Below, in pieces: positions 1 to 11,346 of a stretch of DNA of 64,000 nt. The translations under genes were made by a program, and so were the position numbers. This DNA comes from Aplysia californica (Eukaryota; Mollusca; Gastropoda; Aplysiida; Aplysiidae). The stretch lies in assembly GCF_000002075.1 (NCBI RefSeq), contig NW_004797391.1, forward strand, positions 729,159 to 793,158. Direction: 5' to 3'. The stretch's first letter is position 1. Each line of letters opens with the position of its first letter. Below the pieces are notes generated by a model, which was not told where the DNA came from, did no database searches, and saw only the letters and a program-made list of their open reading frames with translations.

Positions 1-74
1 AGAGAGAGAGGCGGAAAAAGAAAACAGTTTCGTTAATATCACAATATGGGTGACTTTTTGACATATTCAATGAG

Positions 75-83
75 GTCACATGA
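75..83 (+). promoter_or_regulatory. E-box (TCACATGA) just upstream of the ANKFY1 start
   Basis: GTCACATGA lies 15 bases before the start codon. It resembles the E-box/M-box bound by MITF/TFE-type bHLH-zip factors, which regulate endolysosomal genes. Only the short match is seen; factor identity and activity are inferred. Confidence 0.25.
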
Positions 84-97
84 TCAAACTCGCAAAC

Positions 98-2835
98 ATG
101 GCGGATGGTAAGAAAAGTTGTTCAGAGGAAAGGGGTGTGATCAGTGGGTTGCTTTCCTCAGAGTTACTTAGTCATTTTCTGTCTCAAGGTAGCAACTAGC
201 TTTTTTCCCCATCCACGCCCTCTATTAGAAAAAGTACGCCCTCTTATAGACCTTTAATTTTACTTCCTTCGTCACTTAGAAAAGACAAGGAGGCACTCTG
301 TTACTGTTGGACTGTTGGTGTTGTTTGTATTTCCTTGCCGTCTCAGTGAACAGTCTGCTAGATCTCTAGATATTCAATTAGACTCTAGTCACTTGTCATT
401 GTCTCCTGGCACTGTGGATATCACAGAATACTAAATTATCATTCAGCTTTCTCAGCGTATATATATTTTTTCACATTGATTGGATCTAGATCTAGATCTA
501 GATCTAGATCTAGATTAGATCTAGCAAAATTCACTTTCATTCTTAATCTTGCACGATGGATTGTTGCTTGCTGACTTACGGCTACGGGCGGTTGCTCAAA
601 GTAGTTTCTGGTTCTAAAGACTTAGAATCTAGATCTAGGCGTAGGCCTAGCATAGACAGGACCACCTCTCTACCCTTGGCTAGTACTGTCCTAGGCTTAG
701 CCCTATCTATCATAGCTTATTGAAAAGTTATTGTCTCCAGTCCCAAGGCAGGCAGCATAGACAGCAACCAAAGCTTCACATAATTTTCTTACAAAGATAT
801 AAAGAAAAAGAAAAAATGGGACAGCAGGCACAGTTCGATGGATGCGTGATTTCGAGTCTTCAGTGTTCGACCTATCCGTATACTGTATAACCTCTAGACT
901 AGACAAAAGTCTCTCAAAACGTTTGATGTTAAACTTTAAGTTGCAATATACATATGACAGGCAGTCGGGATCGATAGCTTGGAAAGCCATGTGGCCGAGC
1001 ACTCTTTCCTATGACATGACTATCGGCAAAGGCGATGCCCCATTACCCAAGGGAGGTCACTAAAATATTATGGAAATGAGATGGTTGCATCCCTTTCCCC
1101 TTTTGCACAGGTTCACGTAAACACATGCTCAATGTAAACGCAAGCTTAGGAGTCCTCCCAAGCACTGTGAGTTTAGGTGGAGACTGCTGTGTTTAACTTT
1201 CGATGCTTCTACTTTTGGGGCACAACTTTCTCCAAACACTTTCTAGCAGGGCATGCTTTCGACTTTTGTATTGTTAAAGGGGACTAGAGTGCGTATGTCG
1301 TATAAAATGCAGTTGTAGCACCATGAATTGGACGTATATATCAGCCCCACACTCCCATGAAACTAGTACAACCAGGATTCTTTCTTTGTTGCACTAATTT
1401 CATGGGAGTTGGGGACTGATTCTATATGAGGATAGGTGGTGGTTGTTATAACAGCTAATTAAGTCTTTGTTGTAAATGGTCTCTGCCTAAGAATATTCTG
1501 TGCAAGAAGCCAATCTGACTAAAAGCTCTATGTCATAGTATTATTGTCTCCATAATTTTCAGGCCAGAGAACCCATTCTAGAGATAGAAATCGGTGAAAG
1601 AACCTGGTTTGAGCTAGGGGTATTCCAAGTTTTTTAACCATTCTGCTTTAGGCCTACCTTATGAAATTACAATTGGGGATGCTTGAAAGAGGGAAGAACT
1701 CTAAGTATGCCGGTGAAGGAATGGGGGTGTTGTGGACTAGTGGATGATGAATACTCACTGCATTCACGCTTACATGTCCAATTGTTTTTTTTTTGTTTTT
1801 TTTGCATTCTACATGAACTCTGTCATGCTAGTCAATCGCTAATATATAGCCCTATGTGTTTTCAACTGGTTCAATCACGTATCCGTACATACCTCTTACT
1901 TAATCAAACTCAAAGTGTCTGGTGCCTTCTTTCTCCTCATTTATTATATATGCAGTATTGCTACTGGTTCTGTTTCTAAAGCTACCGAATTATCGTAACA
2001 TTACAAGTGTTGCATCATGGTATTTCACTAGAAGCCTGAAGCCTCTGGTTCTCACTAGAACTCGAAACAACACACTACACTCAGGAGCATGTGCACACAC
2101 ATTCATTGTAATCTTTCATCTTTCCTTGGACATTAGTATTGCCAATAAGTCATAATCTTTCATCATATAAGGTAATCCAAAGAAGAACCTGGGAAGCTAA
2201 CCCTATAGAGGTGCTGTTTTGTTCCCCTCGAAACCCATTATAAGAACTCACTTTTTTTTTCATCTCCCAATGAATTGGTTCGAAGACAGAGACCACTGCA
2301 TTTTAAATATTGCTGTTTTATAACATGCCATTTGATTATTTCATGATTTTCTTACTTCTTTTCAATTTTATTATCAGTATATGGTATTGAAGTTGGACAG
2401 TCTCACAAGATATTGTTACATCCTTAATAAAAAAGATAATAAAAGAAACATTTTTTCATCGACTGAAAAAAGGAAAGCATCCTTGGAAAGTAAATCAAAA
2501 TATCATATCTTGTCAGTTTCAGATTTTGTTTTGTGCACTAAAATGTAGTAGTACAACAGTTTTTAAAATGCTAATATTCCTATTCTCTTTAGAATTTGAT
2601 GAGACCTAATTCGCTGTTGGAACTTTATTCTATGAACAGATGAAGTTAGTAAACTTCAGAACCATCTAAGTTTGTTGAGGGAAGAGTACGTGAAGCTGCA
2701 GAATCGACTGGCTGATGTTGAGAGGCGATATCAAGTGGCCATTGCTGCTTCAGGCGGCACTGGAGAAGCTCAGGATGGATTTGTGTCCAGACTTCTCAAA
2801 TTCATTGCTGACCTCTTTGACAAAGACCAATACAG
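98..2835 (+). CDS. ANKFY1: ANKFY1 exons 1-2: start and N-terminal coiled coil
   Basis: Exon 1 contributes only ATGGCGGATG (98-107) before a GTAAGA donor. The start has A at -3 and G at +4, a good initiation context. Exon 2 (2640-2835) resumes in phase 1 and reads DEVSKLQNHLSLLREEYVKL, which matches human EEEVAKLEKHLMLLRQEYVKL closely and supports this start. Residues about 5-32 form leucine heptads, probably a short coiled coil. The segment ends in DLFDKDQY just before BTB. Intron 1 is about 2.5 kb. Confidence 0.93.
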
Positions 2836-3942
2836 GTACTTTTTGTTTGAGCAATATTAGGATAAACATCACTCCAGTTGCAGTTGTTCTTCTATAATTA
2901 TTAGTGATGGGGCAATGATGATCTCGAAAATTGTTTGAAGTAAATCTGGCAGTCTCTCATTAAAAAGAATGTACTGTAGTGGTATTTAACCATTTATTAT
3001 TGAAACATAATAAGTTTACGGTGCAAGGAATTGGTTTTACTTAAAATATGATGTAACTTTAATTAAACAAGATTAGTTACTCTGTTAAAAACTGTAAGCT
3101 TATTGTTATAATGTAAAGTTTACTGACATATTCAGCTGTGCCTTCGCCTTTATAACAATGTTTTTTTCACCTTGACAAACAGTTGTATAAAAGCCTTACA
3201 TTTACATGTGCCTCCATGAAGGGAACAGGTGGTGACTTAAGTCTTTGAAAAAAATGCACAAAGTTGACCCAACATTTGGAAACAGGGTGTTTGTTTAAGT
3301 TTTGTTTTAAATTGATGTCTGTGGTGCAGTGGCTAGACCTTTCCTTTTTGCATGCAAAAGACTTGAGGTTGATTCTCGAGTGGGGAAGTTATGTAATTGA
3401 GTATTTACTTATGCATGATGCTCAGCTTAGGTTGGCCCTGACATGCAGGTTCAAAACAACCCTCCCCTTCCTGTGCAATCTGAATTTTGTTGACAGTTTA
3501 AAGTTCTCATAAAACACATGTTGTCAAAACAATCAATGTGTTTTGATATTTTCCTCAGTGATCTGGTGATCCAGCTAGAGGGCGGCCATGACGTGAAGGC
3601 CCACAAGTTCATCCTTTCAGCCCGCAGTGATGACTGGGGTGTGGCGGACCTCTCCACAGTTGCAGAGCTGAATATGACAGGTAGGCCTACTTCCTGACTC
3701 CAAAGAAATTTTGCCTGGAACTATGTGTAAAGCAGAGCGCAGATTTTACTGCCTGTTTTTTTAAATTTTTATTTTGACTTGTAAATTCTGATTTTTGTTG
3801 AACAGACAAATGAAAAGGAATGTAATGAATTTCATGGTATTTCAGTAACTATTAAGACTTGATATTTCTGATCAAAATTAGCAGTGCTGTTAAGGGTTTT
3901 AGAGACAAACAATACAGCTGGCCGATCATTTCAGCATTTTCT

Positions 3943-3983
<41 letters not shown>

Positions 3984-6900
3984 CAGATCTCACAAAGTAC
4001 TGAACCTATCTTAAAAAATCAAAAAAAATTTTGTTTAGGAATTATTTTTGTACTAGAAAGTAGAATAAAATGCTGTTCCTCAAAATGCATCGTACTGTAC
4101 CTTTCACCAGGCACACACACACATGTTTGTGGATGGTTGGCGGGTGCTCTGGTGTGGTTTTTCTCCTTCTTTCCTATCAAACATCTATCATCTTAATGTC
4201 CCCTACTTCTTTTTTGTTTGTTACTCTCTTGTACTTGTAACACTTCCAATCTTTGTCACTTATGTGACCTAATTGTGTTGCAAGTGCCTTAAAACATTTA
4301 TCAAAACTAAACGCACACATGTTTTCTCTCTACACTGATTCACATTGAAGTTTTTTAGCTTTAACAAGTGTTTTACGGCACTTGCAACACAATAAGGTCA
4401 TATAAGGGAGGTCACATAGAAGTGTGCATGATTAGTTAAATGCTAATGAAAAAGAAAGTCCTCACCTTATTATTCAGAATAATATTTTTCCATAAATGAA
4501 TTGTGACAACAGTGATTATTCTTTGGTCAATATTGACTGTCTGATCATCTTTTTTTTAAAGATATCCGTCATGATGTAGCCTTTGCCTTGATCCGATGGA
4601 TATACACGGATGAGATAAACATCAAAGCTCAGGACTCCTTCCTACTAGAGCTCCTACGAGCAGCCACAAGGTTCAAACTTGAGGAGTTGCGAAACAGGTA
4701 TGGAATGCAGCAGAGGAATCTGTCTTTATAACCCAAAAACGTAGATAACTGTTTGTGGTTCACTGGTTGAAGTGGTATTTGATTGTTGCTTCTGTAGAAA
4801 ATTATTTCTTTTCATTTCTTTATTCTGTAAGATTTTATTTTTTCGTGGTCATGCTGGAAGGTTTTTAGATATTTTTTCAAATTGTTTTCTTGATTCTGTG
4901 AGTTGTGATTCTGAATATCAGAGTTGAGTAAATCCATCACTATCTGTCGGAAATTATCTTTTGTTGTAACTGATCAAAGTAAAGACATATTTATATATAT
5001 ATATGCATCCAAGGAATTAATTAGTTTCAGAATTAAATTTTAAAAATGATGTTAAAAATCTAAGTAACCTATGATGCTTGTTTTACAAAGGACGAGTTAT
5101 GTCAGGGCCGCAAGCATTTTTATCTTTATTATCCAGCCCATCATAGAATGTATGACTCTTACAGTTTCATCAGTCTGGAGTGAAGTGGGTGATTGTGTTT
5201 GGCTATGAACTAAACAAACTGTGTTAAGTGATACAAAGTCTGTCAATAGGCTACAAAGTCTGTCAATAGGCTACAAAGTCTATCAATAGGCTACAAAGTC
5301 TATCAATAGGCAACATGGCCAAAAATTACTCATTAGTGTATGGTGTTTTCCAATGACAGACGGCACTTTAATGGACCAAAGTTTCTGCCTGACAATGTGT
5401 GTATTGCATCACCAATGCCCTATCTTCTCTGGTTTTAATAGTGTGACTTTTTTTTACTGAAGGAGACTTGGTGTTAAAAATTTCCTTCTTCTCCCATATG
5501 AAAAAAATGGGGTAAAAATTGCGAAAGTTATATAATGTTTTAGGCATAAAAGATGATGATTCCTGAGTTGCTTGGGTGGTTGTAGCCATTGGTTTTTATA
5601 GAAATGGCAACCATGTCAAAAATGTGTATAACAGAAATAGGTATTTTAAGCTTTTAACAGTTTCTGGAGTACTTATTTGTTCCACTTAGAATGCTTTATT
5701 GCTATCATATTGTGTTAATTTTGGATAGCATAAATATTATAATATTGATTTTTGTACTTCTTGGAGTATTTAGAAAGTTGGAACTTCTCATATTTATGGA
5801 AAATATATTGTTTTGCTTGGAGGAAAAGTCATGTTGTTGAAATTTTCTTTCGAATACCACCAGTCCAACCAGCTACTTAAATATAACAACATTTAATAAC
5901 TACCTGTGCCAAATTTCAGAACTTTTGTGCTTATAGATGAACTCTTTCCAGACGTATCGCCAATATATTGGGGCGAGTCCACACCCCTTGCGGACGTATT
6001 GCCGATATATCGGCTGTGATAGGGTGCCTCAGTATTGTTTCGTTTTAACTCAATGCGTCATTTATAATTACTTTTTATTGCTATTGAAAAACTCGGAAAG
6101 GATTTAGAGAACGGAAACATCTAATTTCACTTTGTCAAAGCGTGGGTTTGGGGAAAAACAAGTGAATTAGTTCTTGCAGTGTTGCATCAACAAAACGATG
6201 TAACCGGACTCAGTATAAATATCGTAACTGAAACAAAAATTGGAAAATTGGAATTTGTTTTCTAATAAAAAGCTGCGCATTCAGAAATTTATGAAATACG
6301 CTCTTGGCCTGTATATGATAAGATAATTATGCTGATTTGCTTACACATGCTTGGTGAATGTAATTTTTTCCATCAAAATTTATTTTACTCATCACCATCG
6401 CCATTTCTAATCCTTCTAATGCATACTTATGTTCAAAATCAATCCTTGTTTCATATTGGGATGTATTCCTCATTCAATTTCCTTCAATTTGATATCTCAT
6501 ATGTTACGTTTTGAGTGATGGTTATGCTTCTATGAAGTTATTTTGTACACCACCTGCATAGCCAAATTGAGCCACAAGTTAAATATGTCTAGACCCCTCA
6601 AAAGATAATGTCCGGAAAGAGTTAAGAAAATTCTGGATAACAAAAATAACAAGTCATACTAAAAAATGTTTTTTTAGAAGTAAAAAGTTACTAAGCAATA
6701 AAATATCAAAGCAAACATCCTTGTTGTAACTAGCCAGCTGCCACGATAGCAGAAAACATACATTCTCTCTCTCTCTCTCTGCCTGATTTCAAAGCCTTAT
6801 AGAGCTATGCTTATAAATTAATCTGTAGTTATCAAAAAAAACAACAACTCAGTCCTGTGGATCAAGACTGACTGGAAGGCTGTCTGAATACTAACAATGT

Positions 6901-9900
6901 CAAGATCAATAGAACACAATCCCATAAAAGCTCACCCCAAAGAGATTTACTGGTTGAGGCAGTGAAAGGAAAAGAATTATTCTTAGGTTGTTTATAGAGT
7001 GTGAGTCACAGGGTCATTGTACTGCCATTGTATTTTATAAATCAATGGAAAGCCCTATGACCTTTGTGCTTTGGTTTGAAACAATGAAGAGGTAAAACTG
7101 TTTTGACAAACTATCAGAGATATTTTATGAGTGAACTTGACACTTCCAACTAGAGTAGTAGTGGAGTGATGGTATTTATTTTTATCTGACACCCTAAGTC
7201 CTTGAAATTAATTTAGGTGTTTTATCAGTTGTCATTGTTTTGTTTTTTATCTTCTGGTTACCAGATACTGACTGAAGTGCATATCAACTGCTTAGTGTTA
7301 GACGCCATCATACATCACTTTTCAGAATGGTGTATGGTGCTATTTTAAGCAGTCAATATTGTCTCACACCTGATCTCACACCTGATCATACCCCCCTTTC
7401 CCTCTTCCATCAGGTGTGAAAATGGGCTCATGTCCTTTGTAAATGTAAAGAACTGTATAAAGTTCTACCAGACAGCGGAGGAGATGCAGGCAGAGGTGTT
7501 GAAGAAACATTGCTCGGAGCTCATCTCTAACCACTGGGTATGTCCTCTTCAGTGCCGTGTGTATGTGAGAGAGAGAGAGAGAGAGATTCTTTTTAGTGTT
7601 GTAAGTAAAGGGGTCCATTTTGCATATTGTGAAAATACCCTTCATTAATACTGTTGTTGATTATTGTTGTCATTGTCATTACTGTTGTCCATGTTATCAC
7701 TATTCATCTGCTAGTGGTTGCAGGGTGTCACTGGTAGGTCCTACTTCTTATCCTTCTCTCAGATATTTCTCTTTGCTCTTGTCTTCCATTTCCCTTCTCT
7801 TTTGATGGTTACTGATTCCATGTGCTTCACTTAAACAAAGTAATAGTTTGAGTACATTCCGTAGGTATTTCAATTTTTCTTGTGTTTCTTATCCCTCAAG
7901 GGCAAATATTTTAAACATCTTATGGTGGGTTTCTTTGCTCTTATAATGTGCATATTTCAATTTTTTTTGTTGGGTTTCTTAATTCAACGAGAGTATTTTT
8001 TTCAGAGTGCATTGCAGAACTTTTTTGTTGAATTTCTATTTGATATAGTTTGATACTGTTGAGGATTGTCAGAGGGCAAGAAGTTCCATTTTGGCACAGT
8101 GTTGTCAAATTCTCCCGATTTAAACATTTCTTCATTTTTGTAGTCGTATTCAGGTCCAGTTTGGTGAAAGCAGCCAATTCCAAAACTAATAAGTGTCATA
8201 TGTCATTGGGGCATCAGATATTTTGTTTGTGCTTGGAATGTGATAGGTTCTATACCCCCCCCCCCCCCCCCCCGGGGTGGTGCCACTGACTGAAGTGTCT
8301 TTAGGCCATTCCCAAAAGGGGGACACTTCTCGTTCTAATGTACAGTAGAATTGTTAATGGGCTGGTCCAACAATGTCATGCTCATAACTGTGCCTGAACT
8401 ACCACAGGGAAGTGCTGCTTTTTCTTTCCTAATCCTTACTATCGTCATTTTCCTCCAATTCTTTTGTATGTTTGTCACACACTCTTGAGACCAGCTATTT
8501 CCGGGGTGCCTTGATAGTCGAAGCAGACTTTGTACTGTTGAAGCTAGAGAGGTGAGCAGAGTAATTCTGATTCCCTGTAAGGACTTCTCTGTTGACATCC
8601 ACCCATTGGTGCTCATATGACCTTATGCAGTTGCGAGCGCTGTAAAACCTCTACTAAAACTAATAGGTTCTATTGGACTCACAGGTCAAATTTGATGAAG
8701 CAAAGCAGAGGTCAATTTAATATAGTGTGCACTGGCCTGTGTCATTACTAAGCCTAGTCTGATCTGCTAAGATCATGCTATTGGGCATTTGTTCTTGGGC
8801 ACCTTTTTACTTTTCTCTTGTTGTTTATTCTCTCTCTTAGGGTAACTATTTCAGTATTTTTTGGTGTGTCTCTTAAATCTCCAATGGTAGGTATTTCAAT
8901 TTCTCTTGTGTTTCTCAGCTCTCCTATAGTAGGTATTTCAATTTCTTTTGTTATGTTTCTTTTCTCTCGTAAGGTAGGTTAAATTTCTTTTGTGGTTTTT
9001 AAAAAATAACTCTCCTAAGGTAGGTATTTCAATTTCTTTTTAGGTGTTTCTTTTGTTACATTTCTTGACTTTCCAAGGATAGATATTTCAATTTCTTTTA
9101 TTGTGTTTCTTAAGTCTCCTAGGGTATGTATTTAAATTTTTCTTGTTGTGTATCTTTACCCGTTTTGAGTACCTGTTTCTATTTCTTTTGTTGTGTTTTT
9201 AGCTTTCCTTGGGTAGGTATTTTAATTTCTTTTGTTGCGTTTCTTAACTCTCTCAGGACCAGTTCACGAGGGAAGACTTTGTGAGCATGCCAGCCCCCCT
9301 GCTATACAAGATGTTTAAGACCAAGACAGAATATCCTTTGCACACTGCCATCCGTACCGAGAGGGAAGATGTCGTGTTCCTCTATCTTATTGAATTTGAT
9401 GCTCAGGTCAGTTGAAAATGATCAGTACTCACGCGAAATTTTAAAATAATTCTTTGGTTTGCTGTAGAATTTGGTCTTGCTCATTTCTTTAGTGACTGCT
9501 GAATTTTTTTCCTCAGTTGTTTGTGAAAATAAAGTGTAAAAAGTGTTTCATTTAAACAAGTTTCCACAGTTGTATTGAAAGTTAGCTGTGAGGAGTTGGT
9601 CTTTTACTATATTTTTTTCACGCTTGTCTTTGCAAATTTTAATGGTAAAAATGAGTGAATTATGTCTGTTTTCTCACAGTTGTCAGTGAAAGTGAATGAG
9701 GTTGACAACAAAGGTGAACTTGCGCTTGACCTTGCCCTGAAGACTCAGCAGCGCAGCATAGCACAGACACTGATGGCCAACAAAGCTGACGTCAACAGGA
9801 AGGATAACTCTGGCAAATGTCTACTGTACAAAGCTATACAAAGAGGTGAATTAAGTTTTTAATTCTGGCTTTTGTTTTTTTCTTTTTGTGATACATACTT

Positions 9901-11277
9901 CTCTTTAACACCTACGGGACCGGCCTCACACTTGAGTATCAGTTCCCCAAAAATGGAGCTGCCGGCCTTTTTCTGACTAAGTGAAGTATAGGGTTACTCA
10001 GATATGAATAACTTAGCCATTTGTAAAGTTATAGACGCGAAACTTCACCAAACTGCAAAAAAATATGTTTTCCTATGCGAAAACACATTTTCATTGAAAA
10101 AATATTTTGGTTTGAGTCATTTAGGTTTAATCACTTATGTCCAGTTCCTACCCGGGATAGAAGACTAGATCTAGATCTATGTATAGAGTATAGAGTACAT
10201 TGCTCTTTAATCAATGAGAAATGGTTCCTGATCTATCTTTCATCACTTTTTTCTCGATTTGAAAACTCTTTTCGAAACTCATTTTATTGCTTTCCACATT
10301 TAATTGCCAGAAACCTGAAGCAAAATATCTACATAGAAATAGTAAAACTATTAAATATCTAAATGGAACTGAATAGAATGAACGAACGTATAGGACACCA
10401 ATTGGTTATGATTTCTTTCCTTTTTTAAAATTGCATAGTTCCTTGCAAATGTGTTTTTTTTTACTGTTTGGTTAAATGATGTTAGAATGCTGAAAGATAA
10501 AGTCAAACAACAGTATTTGTACTATGCACCAGGTGATGAGTTTGCTGCAGAGTTCCTCATCACTAACGGTTGTGATGTGAACATGGCTACCCACCTTGAC
10601 AAAGAGACGCCGTTGCACATGGTCTCCAGATTTGACCCAAAGGTGAAAAGCTATTTGATTGTAGAATGTTTCACCCCCTCGTCAACACAATTAAGATGAG
10701 ACAGGTCGCTTTTACTCTGCCTGTCAGGGACAGTCCTGGATGAGTGTGATGCAGTGTCTCTGCAGGCTTACGGATGGGCTAATAAAAAGACTTCCACTGT
10801 GGGTGGTTGGCGGGTGCTGGGGTGTGGTTTGTTCCTTCTTTCCTATCAAACATCTATCCTCCTTATCTCTCGTCCTTTTTTTGTTACTCTCTTGTAACAT
10901 CTCTTATTTTCGGCTCTTAGATCAATACGACCTAATTGTGTTGCAAGTGCAGTAAAACTCTTCTTATTCAAGATTTACTCACACAGGAATTGAACTATGT
11001 TCTGCTTGCAATGGCAAAGAGTGTAACCATTATACCACAGACAAGCGGACTAGGAAGTACTTTATGTCCTCCAAATAATGAGAAACAATCTCAAATTGAG
11101 TCCATGCAAGTTATTGGGGGAATGGGATAATGATATGGTGTAAAAGTCTTCACACTTGTTAAAACTTTACTGATCTTCCACTAAAAAGAAATATGCCTTA
11201 CTTACTTCAGCCTCTGCTGCACAAAATGGATCACATGGTTGATCATGGTTCTCTCTCTGTCTCTGTCTCTGTCTCTG

Positions 11278-11346
<69 letters not shown>

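Larger units (their letters stand above)
4698..7413 (+). other. ANKFY1 intron 4 content
   Basis: The longest ANKFY1 intron (2.7 kb). It carries a 20-bp x4 tandem repeat (5231-5310), MITE E1 (5938-6625) and a short CT run near 6764. The remainder is plain AT-rich sequence. It ends CATCAG before exon 5. Confidence 0.6.

Noticed and set aside
5231-5310. Regular repeats as a CRISPR-like array
   Set aside because: Units are directly adjacent without spacers, in an intron of an animal gene.
9905-10410. Possible further E-family MITE (TTTAACACCTACGGGACCGG)
   Set aside because: A matching right end could not be found.
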